A stretch of 6,477 nt of DNA from Oribacterium sp. UBA6992. Its GTDB lineage: Bacteria > Bacillota > Clostridia > Lachnospirales > Lachnospiraceae. Where the stretch lies: the NCBI GenBank assembly GCA_002449915.1, contig DJXY01000172.1:1-6477 (forward strand), in the 5' to 3' direction. The position numbers were made by a program, and so were the translations under genes. Of this stretch, positions 1-6,331 are shown piece by piece (the first letter of the stretch is position 1; each line of letters opens with the position of its first letter). The notes beneath the pieces were generated by a model, which was not told the DNA's origin, searched no databases, and was given only the letters and a program-made list of their open reading frames with translations.

Positions 1-1
1 C

Positions 2-442
2 GGATATGAGCTTGTAAAGTTAGAGGAAAGTACACGCTTTATCGCAACGATGAATTACGGCTATGCCGGGACCCGTGATTTGAATGAAGCCCTTGCTTCG
101 CGTTTTGTTGTCCTCGACATGCCGCTCATCACAAGAGACAATCTGATCCGGTTGATCCGTGAGCATGCACCAAAGCTCCGGAGCGAGAGAAGCGAGGAGC
201 TTGCAGATCTGTTTTTTGATCTGGAGAAGAAGGCGGAGAGTGCGGAGGTTTCCGGCAAGGCGGCGGATCTCCGGGGGCTTCTGGACGCGATTGACCTCTG
301 CGGGCATGGACTTAGTGCAGGTGATGCTCTTACGATGTGTATCGCTGATAAGACCTTTGATCCGTATGAAAAGAAGCTTATCACGGATGTCATTGACGAG
401 CGAATTGACCCGGCATTGAAAGGGCGTGATCTGTTTGATTAA
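2..442 (+). CDS. MoxR/CbbQ/NorQ-type AAA+ ATPase, C-terminal part (5' end outside window)
   Basis: The frame is open from base 2 and ends at TAA 440-442, giving 146 residues of the C-terminal part of a MoxR-family AAA+ ATPase. The segment FIATMN matches the sensor-1 strand with its asparagine. The following GTRDLNEALASRF is the hallmark of the MoxR/CbbQ/NorQ clade, where the ASRF arginine is the expected arginine-finger region. The last ~80 residues (KAADLRGLLDAIDLCGHGLSAGDAL and onward) resemble the helical CbbQ_C lid domain. Walker A and B must lie upstream of the window. Known members use ATP hydrolysis together with a VWA partner to activate or load metal into an enzyme (CbbQ on Rubisco, NorQ on nitric oxide reductase). 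The next gene encodes exactly such a partner and overlaps this stop codon. The in-frame ATG at 50 is internal, because the homologous sequence continues upstream of it. The client is unknown. Confidence 0.9.
   Translation, partial: GYELVKLEESTRFIATMNYGYAGTRDLNEALASRFVVLDMPLITRDNLIRLIREHAPKLRSERSEELADLFFDLEKKAESAEVSGKAADLRGLLDAIDLCGHGLSAGDALTMCIADKTFDPYEKKLITDVIDERIDPALKGRDLFD
419..424 (+). promoter_or_regulatory. Ribosome binding site inside the upstream gene
   Basis: AAAGGG lies in the last codons of the AAA+ ATPase gene. It is too close to GTG 426 but about 10 nt from TTG 435, so it argues for the downstream start of the VWA gene. The site is weak, and translational coupling by terminating ribosomes probably contributes. 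Confidence 0.4.
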
Positions 443-2240
443 AAAACACTACACAGGACTTCAGCGCAGGGCGGAAAATATCATCTGGAACGCAGCAGGT
501 GACTACTCCTTTGATCCGCCGTATATGGCATTTTATGAAAACGGCCAGCCAGATCCGTACTTTAATCTGGTGATCGGACTTACTCATAAATGGTTGGATC
601 TCGACCGGATTACGGAATTTTTTCAAAGCCTTGACGGTTCTATCCATGCGGAAGAATGGTGCGAAATCCTGTGGCTTGGTATAGAAAACTGTGTATATCT
701 CAAGGAGCTTCCGGAGAGGCCGAGACTTGAAGCGCTCAGGATTAAGAAGGCGGAGGAATTTTTTAAAAGCCGCGGTATGCTCTCCCGCCAGCAGATGATG
801 CTGCAGTCGATGACCGTATATAATCAGCAACAGGCGCGCTGGTCAAAGGTGCTCGGGAAACGTGGAGACCTGCTCTCACCCAAAGGGCGTAAGCTCCAGA
901 CTGCGCTGGAATTTCCGGGGAACCTGGATACAGAAGGTGTAATCCAAAAAATGCAGGAAATTGTGACCGACCTATTTCACGGCCATATGCGTATGGGTCA
1001 CACATCTTATACACCTGTAAGCGGACTGCGCAGGGTGATCGCATCTACGCTTTTACGTCACCATAGTCAGAGTCACGATACACTTTTTGTCCGCAATGGC
1101 ACAGGAACCGGTGATGAGACAGGCTCAGTCCAGCTTGCACACGCAGGGAGCGCAGGAATCCGTACGGATCATGCTGCCGGTGATCGGGCGTACATCGAGG
1201 CAGTCCTTGGCAGAAGTATACTCGGAGAGCAGGATCTACACGTGTTGGAAAACAATCTCTGTGCCGGTCCCCACGCATTCTGCCGCCTCTGGGTTAGTAA
1301 ACCATGCGAATGCAGTCAACCGGAACTTGGTCACGAGACACGGCTCCCCGTGTCAACGCTCGAGGCATTATCTCCCGGAGACCGGCGCGAGCTTACATCG
1401 GTACTCAAACAGGCTGGTACGCAGGCTTTAAAAAATCAGAGTTTCCAGAAAGATCACTCGATACAGATTGCATCCGGGATCCGGAAGCTCTCCTCCAGAG
1501 TAGATGAAGTCCTGTCCGGTACCGAGCGGGCACTGCCGGAGCTTGCAAGACAGGGGCGGCTTTCATCAGAGCTTGCCTACCGCTTGCCGATCCTGCACGA
1601 TACCCATGTATTTCTACAGCAGGGAGAGGAGACCGAGCGAAGTGTTTCCCTTGACCTTCTGCTCGATGCTTCCGCGTCCCGCTTAAATTATCAGGAGGAG
1701 CTCGCAGCGCAGGCAAAAATCATTGCCGAGAGCTTCAGTAAGGCAAGAGTCGCCGTACAGGTGGAAGCCTTCCGGTCCGTCCGGGGCTATACAGCACTCC
1801 AGATTCTGAAAGACCGGAACCAAAAGGATACCTCCGGTGTCAGCCGCTATTTTGCGGGTGGATGGAATCGGGATGGACTGGGATTACGGCTTGCCGGAAG
1901 CATGCTTCCTGACAAAGACGCATACGCTCGTCGTATCTTATTTGTCCTTACCGATGCATCTCCCAACGATTCCGTAAAGCTTCCGCCAGAGCGCGGAAGT
2001 GTTTTTGCCAGAGAATATCAGGGCAGCGCTGCCGTCCTTGATGCGAAACAGGCAGTTGCAGACCTCCGAAAGGATGGCATTTCCGTTGCCGCGATCTTTC
2101 TGGGACCAACATTGTATCTTGAAAATCTGCATACGATATATGGGAAGGAGGGTGTCCGGATTCACCGGATTTCCCAGCTTGAGGAGGCCGTCAGCGATCT
2201 CCTCGAGATGACACTCCGGGGAGTAGAAAATGTTTACTGA
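435..2240 (+). CDS. CoxE/NorD-like protein with C-terminal VWA (MIDAS) domain
   Basis: This is a ~601-residue cytoplasmic protein without signal peptide or membrane segment. The N-terminus (about residues 8-20, ENIIWNAAGDYSF) resembles the start of clostridial 'nitric oxide reductase activation' proteins. The middle (about 270-290, LENNLCAGPHAFCRLW) keeps the LE..LC.G.H..CRL pattern of that family. The C-terminal ~200 residues are a VWA domain: LLLDASASR gives the DxSxS metal site with D at about 411, NRDG lies at about 478-481, and LTDASPND has T/D at about 506-507. All metal-ligand positions look intact. It should act with the upstream AAA+ ATPase, as NorD does with NorQ. The start is uncertain. 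GTG 426 opens the frame but lies 1 nt from the AAAGGG at 419-424; TTG 435 has about 10 nt spacing and overlaps the previous stop by 8 nt, so it is preferred. Ends TGA 2238-2240. Confidence 0.88.
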   Translation: MIKKHYTGLQRRAENIIWNAAGDYSFDPPYMAFYENGQPDPYFNLVIGLTHKWLDLDRITEFFQSLDGSIHAEEWCEILWLGIENCVYLKELPERPRLEALRIKKAEEFFKSRGMLSRQQMMLQSMTVYNQQQARWSKVLGKRGDLLSPKGRKLQTALEFPGNLDTEGVIQKMQEIVTDLFHGHMRMGHTSYTPVSGLRRVIASTLLRHHSQSHDTLFVRNGTGTGDETGSVQLAHAGSAGIRTDHAAGDRAYIEAVLGRSILGEQDLHVLENNLCAGPHAFCRLWVSKPCECSQPELGHETRLPVSTLEALSPGDRRELTSVLKQAGTQALKNQSFQKDHSIQIASGIRKLSSRVDEVLSGTERALPELARQGRLSSELAYRLPILHDTHVFLQQGEETERSVSLDLLLDASASRLNYQEELAAQAKIIAESFSKARVAVQVEAFRSVRGYTALQILKDRNQKDTSGVSRYFAGGWNRDGLGLRLAGSMLPDKDAYARRILFVLTDASPNDSVKLPPERGSVFAREYQGSAAVLDAKQAVADLRKDGISVAAIFLGPTLYLENLHTIYGKEGVRIHRISQLEEAVSDLLEMTLRGVENVY

Positions 2241-2535
2241 TCTTTTTTCTAAGGGTCACCGTAAGGTAACAATATACAAAACGCATGACAAACGGGAACG
2301 GGATCTCTATGCCTCGCGCCTTAAAAATGCCGGGATATGGTGCCAGACGAGAGACTCCGAGATGGCACGGAACACAGCAAGCTTTGGGAGCAATTTCATT
2401 GACATCCAGCAGTTTGCCGGTGATAAAACCAAGGACAGTAATTTTTATGCCATTGATGTACATGCCGAGGATGCTGACAAAGCCAAAAAGCTCCTCGGCG
2501 ACCGCTGCAGGGTGATAGATACGCAGCTGATTTAG
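2230..2535 (+). CDS. Small DUF2007-like protein, third gene of the ATPase/VWA operon
   Basis: This 101-residue soluble protein starts at ATG 2230, overlaps the end of the VWA gene by 11 nt, and has GGGGAG at 2218-2223 with 6 nt spacing. The overlap and the good ribosome binding site make it a real, co-translated gene. The layout is a strand near the start (RKVTIYKTHDKRERDLYASRLKNAGI), then a variable middle, then a second strand and helix (FYAIDVHAEDADKAKKLL). A strand, a helix carrying an 'aGI' turn, then a V..eDa.kA..LL motif is the general pattern of DUF2007 'putative signal transducing' proteins, which have a small ferredoxin/GlnB-like fold. That assignment is pattern-based and tentative. 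No catalytic residues are evident. Its position suggests an accessory to the ATPase/VWA chaperone, or a regulator that senses its client. It ends at TAG 2533-2535, just before an AT-rich palindrome. Confidence 0.75.
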   Translation: MFTDLFSKGHRKVTIYKTHDKRERDLYASRLKNAGIWCQTRDSEMARNTASFGSNFIDIQQFAGDKTKDSNFYAIDVHAEDADKAKKLLGDRCRVIDTQLI

Positions 2536-2585
2536 ATGTTTTCCAAAAACATTTCTATTAATATTATTTTTCCATAAACATTTCT
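2536..2585. repeat. AT-rich direct repeat with internal palindrome (possible operator)
   Basis: Two 18-nt copies, TTTTCCAAAAACATTTCT at 2539-2556 and TTTTCCATAAACATTTCT at 2568-2585, differ at one base and are 29 nt apart start to start, close to three helical turns. The first copy overlaps a perfect 7-bp inverted repeat, ATGTTTT-CCA-AAAACAT (2536-2552). There is no GC-rich stem or T-run, so it is not a convincing terminator. Its place 20 nt upstream of the -35 of the next promoter fits an operator or activator site. The binding protein is unknown. Confidence 0.45.
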
Positions 2586-2604
2586 TATGCACGGTCATTA
2601 GCTG

Positions 2605-2633
2605 TTTTCATTTACAAAACCTGAACCTATAAT
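2605..2633 (+). promoter_or_regulatory. Sigma-A-like promoter of the zinc-ribbon/YARHG gene
   Basis: A perfect TATAAT -10 (2628-2633) lies 17 nt downstream of TTTTCA (2605-2610), which matches four of six -35 consensus bases. Transcription would begin near 2640, about 34 nt before the start codon. A better-looking TTTACA at 2611-2616 is only 11 nt from the -10 and so is not used. Confidence 0.6.
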
Positions 2634-2659
2634 TCTTAATAGAGTATGAAATTTTTATT

Positions 2660-2667
2660 AAGGGGGG
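2660..2667 (+). promoter_or_regulatory. Strong ribosome binding site for the zinc-ribbon/YARHG gene
   Basis: AAGGGGGG lies 6 nt upstream of ATG 2674 and fixes this start, right before the first zinc-ligand cysteines. Confidence 0.7.
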
Positions 2668-2673
2668 TTCATT

Positions 2674-4575
2674 ATGATTTGTAAACATTGTGGTAAAGAA
2701 ATCCCGGATCATTCTTTGTTCTGCCCGGAATGTGGCAGTAAGTTGGAGCCGGAACATGATAAGACAACACCATCACCAGGACATGCAGATGAAAATATCC
2801 AACGAGCTGTTAAACCTGCCAAGCCTGCCAAAGACGTAGACGAGTTCAGTGGCAATCGCGTTAACAGAGCCACCGAGAGCGGCGAGGCAGGTTCCGGCAA
2901 GCAACACGGTGGCAACCAAAAGATTGTGATCGGTATCGTAGCTGCAGCGATTGTTCTGGCCCTTGTAATCATAGGAGTAGTTACACATCGTCCATCCATC
3001 AATTTAAACAAATATCTGACCGTATCCTTTGATGGATATAACAAGTACGGAACCGCTTCCGTAAATTTTGATTCAGATAAATTTGATAAAGATTATGGTA
3101 AAGTTCTCAAAAAGAAGACAAAAGCAGCAAAGAATCGCCTGGATTCCCTGGGTGTACTAGGACAGTTGGGGTCAGATCTTGTCGATTCCGTTGCATCTTA
3201 TTATTTCACAGGCACACTTGATAAAACCGAGAACCTGTCCAACGGAGACACCGTGACCTATACATGGAATTTTGACGCAGACAGTTTTGAAAAAATGTAT
3301 CGCGTTAAGCTGAAATACAAGGATCAGGAATTTACTGTCAATGGTTTACAAGAGCTGGAAAGCTTTGATCCTTTTGCTAATGTCACCGTTGAGTTTAATG
3401 GCGTGGAGCCGGATGGTGAGGCGGTCATCGACAATAGTGGAGCCAAAGCGGATGAACAGCAGGATCTTAGATATTCGCTGGATCCGTCGGATGGTCTGTC
3501 CAATGGAGATACCGTCGTATTAAAATGTTCACTTCCTTATGGCAGCTCGGATCTCACAACCTACTTTGCAACACAGTATGGCAAAATCCCGTCATCCCTC
3601 ACCAAAGAAATTACTGTTTCCGGTCTTGGAAAGTATGTGACTTCGCTATCTGATATTTCTGCTGAGGCACTGGAACAGATGAAAAATCAGGCAAAGGACA
3701 TCATGCAGACAGATATTGCAAGGAACTGGTCATCAGCGGAAAACCTTGCCGACTCCAGCTATGTGGGAGAGTATCTGCTGGTTGCAAAGCCAAATATGTA
3801 TGCCAATTATCATAATATCCTCATGCTGTTATTTAAGCAGGACATCCACTATAAAGATGAAAACTACTGGGGCAGACAAGTTGATAGTACACAGAGTATT
3901 TACTGGCCTTGCATCTTTTATAATATCGAGGTGGATCCGGATGGAAACTGCGATCTCGACCTGTCTGATTACAGCACAGGCAGCAGTTCAAGCATGGAAT
4001 TCCCAACTACGGATGGTAATGACTACATTTCCGTTTATCACACGGGATATTTATCTCTGGATGATGCCTATAATGATTTTGTCGCATCCAACGTCGACAA
4101 ATATACTTATGATGCAAATGTAAATGGCGCCGGTGTTCCGGACGCGTCCGCAGCTTCGACTCTGCAGGATAGCACCGCAGCAGATACAACGCAGCAGAGC
4201 ATGGCTTCCACAGAAACAGAGGATACAACAACCGCCCCCACAACTGCATCTGCACCTGAAACAGAAAAATCATCAGAAGCGTATGTTCAAACCGCGAATG
4301 GCGATGATCCCAGAAACCTGATTCCGGATATCAGTAGTCGTGCATTGACCGATGCAGACATCGCAAGTTTAAGCAAAGATCAGCTGCAGCTTGCAATCAA
4401 TACTTTATACGCGGAACATGGCTATATCTTTAAAAGCCAGAAATTACAGGACTATTTTAAAGGCTTTGACTGGTACCAGCCTACGATTGTAAACAGCCAG
4501 TTCAATACCGATCAGCAATTTAGTGAAGTAGAGCGAAACAACTGCACATTTTTAAGAAATCATATTGATGGATAA
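2674..4575 (+). CDS. Zinc-ribbon, single-pass membrane protein with tandem extracellular repeats and YARHG domain
   Basis: This is a 633-residue envelope protein. Residues 3-20 are a zinc ribbon (C3-x2-C6, C17-x2-C20). A charged linker leads to one membrane helix at about 83-104. With no signal peptide, the ribbon should be cytoplasmic and the rest extracellular. Two related units follow: about 114-225 (LTVSFDGYNKYGTASVNFD, LSNGDTVTYTWNFD, FTVNGL) and 236-318 (VTVEFNGVEPDGEAVIDN, LSNGDTVVLKCSLP, ITVSGL), an internal duplication of beta-rich domains. Residues 350-480 form an unrecognised domain. Residues 490-540 are a Ser/Thr/Ala/Glu-rich linker typical of wall-spanning spacers. The C-terminus (about 565-630, LQLAINTLYAEHGYIFKSQKLQDYF then WYQP) is a YARHG domain, with YAEHG in place of the eponymous YARHG; that family is extracellular and suspected to bind cell-wall or surface ligands. 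A TcaA-like envelope-sensing role is possible. It sits 19 nt upstream of a second zinc-ribbon membrane gene, probably in the same operon. Confidence 0.9.
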   Translation: MICKHCGKEIPDHSLFCPECGSKLEPEHDKTTPSPGHADENIQRAVKPAKPAKDVDEFSGNRVNRATESGEAGSGKQHGGNQKIVIGIVAAAIVLALVIIGVVTHRPSINLNKYLTVSFDGYNKYGTASVNFDSDKFDKDYGKVLKKKTKAAKNRLDSLGVLGQLGSDLVDSVASYYFTGTLDKTENLSNGDTVTYTWNFDADSFEKMYRVKLKYKDQEFTVNGLQELESFDPFANVTVEFNGVEPDGEAVIDNSGAKADEQQDLRYSLDPSDGLSNGDTVVLKCSLPYGSSDLTTYFATQYGKIPSSLTKEITVSGLGKYVTSLSDISAEALEQMKNQAKDIMQTDIARNWSSAENLADSSYVGEYLLVAKPNMYANYHNILMLLFKQDIHYKDENYWGRQVDSTQSIYWPCIFYNIEVDPDGNCDLDLSDYSTGSSSSMEFPTTDGNDYISVYHTGYLSLDDAYNDFVASNVDKYTYDANVNGAGVPDASAASTLQDSTAADTTQQSMASTETEDTTTAPTTASAPETEKSSEAYVQTANGDDPRNLIPDISSRALTDADIASLSKDQLQLAINTLYAEHGYIFKSQKLQDYFKGFDWYQPTIVNSQFNTDQQFSEVERNNCTFLRNHIDG

Positions 4576-4581
4576 TAAAAG

Positions 4582-4588
4582 AGGAGAG
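4582..4588 (+). promoter_or_regulatory. Ribosome binding site that sets the start of the Yip1-like gene
   Basis: AGGAGAG lies about 6-8 nt upstream of ATG 4595. It shows that translation starts there and not at the in-frame TTG 4565 or ATG 4568, which lie inside the end of the previous gene and upstream of this site. Confidence 0.7.
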
Positions 4589-4594
4589 CAGAGT

Positions 4595-5542
4595 ATGGCA
4601 AAGTATTGCAGATTTTGTGGTAAAGAATTGGTCAATGGCAGATGCGACTGCGCGGAGTTCTTAAAAGAAGAAGCTGCTATGCAGAGAGCGCAGAAGGCTT
4701 CAGCAGAAAATAATAATTCAGCTTCCCAAATGTCTCAGGCAGCACAGGGAAATCAATACACAGCTTCTCAGGAAACATCAAATTCTGCAGAGCAGGGAAC
4801 CTCGACAGGTACAACATCCGGAAGTTCAGCTTCGGATATGCGCACTGCAATGGGGAATGCAGCGTCCAAAGCGCAGGCACAGTTCAATGACATGAAAAAC
4901 AGTCAGCAAGCTGCTGAAATCAAGAAACTTGCAGGCGAATCCAGAGTATTTGCCTTGAATTTCTTTTTAAAGCCAGCAGATACAATTACCGCAGTGCTGA
5001 ACGGTCAGCACGGAGCAGAAGCATTCACCGCAGGTGGTGTACATTTGTTACTGATCTTTCTGCTGCTTGGGATCTATTTCCAGATCCCGGTTATAACCGA
5101 TCTTATCGGTGGTTCCTATGGATTTCTGCTATCATTTTTTATCATGATTGTTGTTTTAATCAATGTACTGATATCAGCACTTGTGATATATTTACTGGAT
5201 AAGACGGCTACCGGCGGCAATCATACCTATGGACAAATCCTTAAAGCTTTGTCATTGGTCACTCTGCCGGGAAGTGTGTTCCTGATCGCCGCATTCCTTT
5301 TTGGACTGTTTTCCAAGACGCTTGCGTTGCTCTTTTATCAGGCGTTGTTTACTGCATGGTCCATCTTACTGGGCATGGTTGCCTTCTCGGCAAGTAATGG
5401 CGACAAAAACATACGGATGAGAGCAGCCGTGATCGCAGTAATTGTCATCAATGCGGTTTTTGCAATTTTACCTTGTATACTTGCTGCAACTGCGATCGCA
5501 GGTGTCGCAGGTGGTATCGCAGCGAACAGTTTATTTGGCTGA
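4595..5542 (+). CDS. Zinc-ribbon protein with five-helix Yip1-like membrane domain
   Basis: This is a 315-residue integral membrane protein. Its N-terminus has a variant zinc ribbon, C5-x2-C8 and C17-x-C19 (KYCRFCGKELVNGRCDC). Residues 25-110 are a low-complexity Gln/Ser/Ala/Thr-rich linker, probably disordered or helical. After a short amphipathic segment (AGESRVFALNFFLKPADTI) come five hydrophobic stretches at about 145-167, 173-201, 214-239, 243-266 and 277-306. The length and helix layout resemble the Yip1/DUF6574-like membrane domains that Firmicutes often fuse to zinc ribbons; this call rests on architecture, not a diagnostic motif. The ribbon should be cytoplasmic. The gene starts 19 nt after the YARHG gene and is followed by a terminator-like hairpin, so the two likely form one transcription unit. 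Both proteins pair a zinc ribbon with a membrane anchor, suggesting a shared complex. No enzymatic motif is visible. Confidence 0.85.
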   Translation: MAKYCRFCGKELVNGRCDCAEFLKEEAAMQRAQKASAENNNSASQMSQAAQGNQYTASQETSNSAEQGTSTGTTSGSSASDMRTAMGNAASKAQAQFNDMKNSQQAAEIKKLAGESRVFALNFFLKPADTITAVLNGQHGAEAFTAGGVHLLLIFLLLGIYFQIPVITDLIGGSYGFLLSFFIMIVVLINVLISALVIYLLDKTATGGNHTYGQILKALSLVTLPGSVFLIAAFLFGLFSKTLALLFYQALFTAWSILLGMVAFSASNGDKNIRMRAAVIAVIVINAVFAILPCILAATAIAGVAGGIAANSLFG

Positions 5543-5572
5543 TTTAGGTTTTTAGTGTCGTAACTTACATTG

Positions 5573-5618
5573 ACATCATCGCTGCGCTCCTTAGATGTAC
5601 GGAGCGCGGCGATGATGT
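5573..5618 (+). terminator. Strong intergenic hairpin, likely terminator of the two-gene zinc-ribbon unit
   Basis: The arms at 5573-5590 and 5601-5618 form an uninterrupted 18-bp stem with a single G-U pair and a 10-nt loop (TTAGATGTAC). The GC-rich part lies toward the loop. The downstream T-tract (TTTCTT) is short and interrupted, so termination efficiency is uncertain. It lies 30 nt after the stop codon of the Yip1-like gene. Confidence 0.75.
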
Positions 5619-5654
5619 TTCTTATGCAAGATTTTGAAGGCAGGATTTTTAGGC

Positions 5655-5660
5655 AGGAGA
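5655..5660 (+). promoter_or_regulatory. Ribosome binding site that sets the start of the NimA-like gene
   Basis: AGGAGA lies 6 nt upstream of ATG 5667. It favours this start over the in-frame TTG at 5634, which would add 11 residues unlike the family N-terminus. Confidence 0.7.
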
Positions 5661-5666
5661 TTTAAG

Positions 5667-6149
5667 ATGGATGAATTTCGTAAAATGAGGCGGTTCAAAC
5701 AGGAGATCACAGAGGCGGAATGCATAGAAGTGCTGAAAAATGCACCGAGAGGAGTGATGGCATTTCATGGGGAAAACGGCTATCCTTACGCTATCCCGCT
5801 GAACCAGTTCTATAATGAGGAGGATGGCAAGCTTTATTTTCATGGTGCTAAAGAGGGGCTGAAATTAGATTTGATGGCAGCCGACAATAAAGTCTGCTTT
5901 ACTGTCATGGACCAGGGATATCGGAAGCAGGGAGACTGGGCACTGACTATCCAGAGTGTAATCTGTCTTGGGCATCTCGAAATTGTAGAGGATAAAGCTA
6001 CTGCTCTTGCTATTTTACGGAAGCTTGCACTTAAATATTATCCGACGCCGGAAGCCGCAGAAAATGAAGTGATCAAAGATGGTGCCAGAGCAAACATGCT
6101 TGTAATGACCATTGACCGAATGACCGGAAAGCGGGTGCATGAGGCATAA
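5667..6149 (+). CDS. NimA-like pyridoxamine 5'-phosphate oxidase-family flavoprotein
   Basis: This 160-residue cytoplasmic protein has the split-barrel flavin-binding fold of the putative PNPOx/NimA group. The recognisable pattern is MRRFKQEITEAECIEVLKNAPRGVMAFHGENGYPYAIPLNQFY near the N-terminus, then LYFHGAKEGLKLDLM around residues 61-75, VCFTVM near 85, and VICLGHLEIVED in the second half. The His in YFHGA and the following G-x-K are typical of the group. Length is normal for single-domain members. Relatives bind FMN or similar cofactors; some Nim proteins are linked to nitroimidazole tolerance, but most clostridial members have no known substrate, so resistance should not be assumed. The gene follows a terminator-like hairpin and precedes a new promoter, so it appears monocistronic. 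A TTGACA at 5570-5575 could serve as its -35, but no good -10 follows. Confidence 0.9.
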   Translation: MDEFRKMRRFKQEITEAECIEVLKNAPRGVMAFHGENGYPYAIPLNQFYNEEDGKLYFHGAKEGLKLDLMAADNKVCFTVMDQGYRKQGDWALTIQSVICLGHLEIVEDKATALAILRKLALKYYPTPEAAENEVIKDGARANMLVMTIDRMTGKRVHEA

Positions 6150-6165
6150 GAAATAAAAATGCCAC

Positions 6166-6193
6166 TTGACAGCGGCGGAATCTATGCTATTTT
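6166..6193 (+). promoter_or_regulatory. Promoter of the structured leader and aminotransferase
   Basis: A perfect TTGACA (6166-6171) lies 16 nt upstream of TATTTT (6188-6193). The TGC just before the -10 makes it an extended -10 element. Transcription is expected near 6200, leaving about 130 nt of leader before the start codon. Confidence 0.65.
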
Positions 6194-6217
6194 AGTATCA
6201 ACTTCATATTTTGTTTT

Positions 6218-6318
6218 CTCCACCACCGGGTGGAGTGTAAAGGACATTCAGAGCTTATGCCGTAGGTACGGCGCGTTCAGCGTTATAAGGCAGAGCTTTG
6301 GATGTCCTTTCGTTTTTT
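6218..6318 (+). ncRNA. Structured leader RNA (candidate cis-regulatory element or small RNA)
   Basis: A first hairpin pairs CTCCACC (6218-6224) with GGTGGAG (6229-6235). A long stem then pairs 6239-6255 with 6294-6310: AAAGGACAT with ATGTCCTTT is perfect, and the inner part continues through two G-U wobbles to the AGCT core. The stem encloses a GCCGU/ACGGC hairpin (6259-6263 with 6268-6272) and possibly a short CGC/GCG hairpin at 6272-6282. The stem closes 2 nt before six Ts (6313-6318), so it can act as an intrinsic terminator just ahead of the AGGAGG at 6321-6326. This fits an attenuating leader or a ~120-nt RNA that ends there. I do not recognise a known riboswitch consensus, and no leader peptide of useful length is present. 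Confidence 0.5.
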
Positions 6319-6331
6319 ACAGGAGGATAAA

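Noticed and set aside
390..830. Minus-strand open frame of 146 codons opposite the VWA gene start
   Set aside because: It lies wholly opposite well-supported coding sequence, has no recognisable protein features, and no ribosome binding site was noted.
1087..1431. Open frame +1 inside the VWA gene, suggesting a frameshift pair
   Set aside because: The gene's own frame is uninterrupted, shows a purine-first (RNY-like) codon pattern here and keeps the family motif LE..LC.G.H..CRL, so the alternative frame is a shadow.
2536..2585. Palindrome after the small DUF2007-like gene as an intrinsic terminator
   Set aside because: The stem is only 7 bp and almost all A-T with no proper T-run after it, so it fits an operator better.
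2191..2598. Minus-strand open frame of 135 codons opposite the small DUF2007-like gene
   Set aside because: The + strand gene has a good ribosome binding site and an operon overlap; the minus frame runs through the AT-rich intergenic repeat and shows no family pattern.
2581..5628. TTTCTTATGCA shared at 2581-2591 and 5618-5628
   Set aside because: An 11-base match is expected by chance several times in a window of this length.
6228..6233. GGGTGG in the leader, resembling a T-box core
   Set aside because: The T-box core needs GGGTGGNACCGCG; here AGTGTAAAG follows, it comes before instead of after the main stem, and no specifier loop is visible.
6240..6309. tRNA-like outline: stem closing about 70 nt
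   Set aside because: There is no GGTTCRAATCC T-arm next to the 3' strand, no D-arm pattern and no anticodon arm of the right size.
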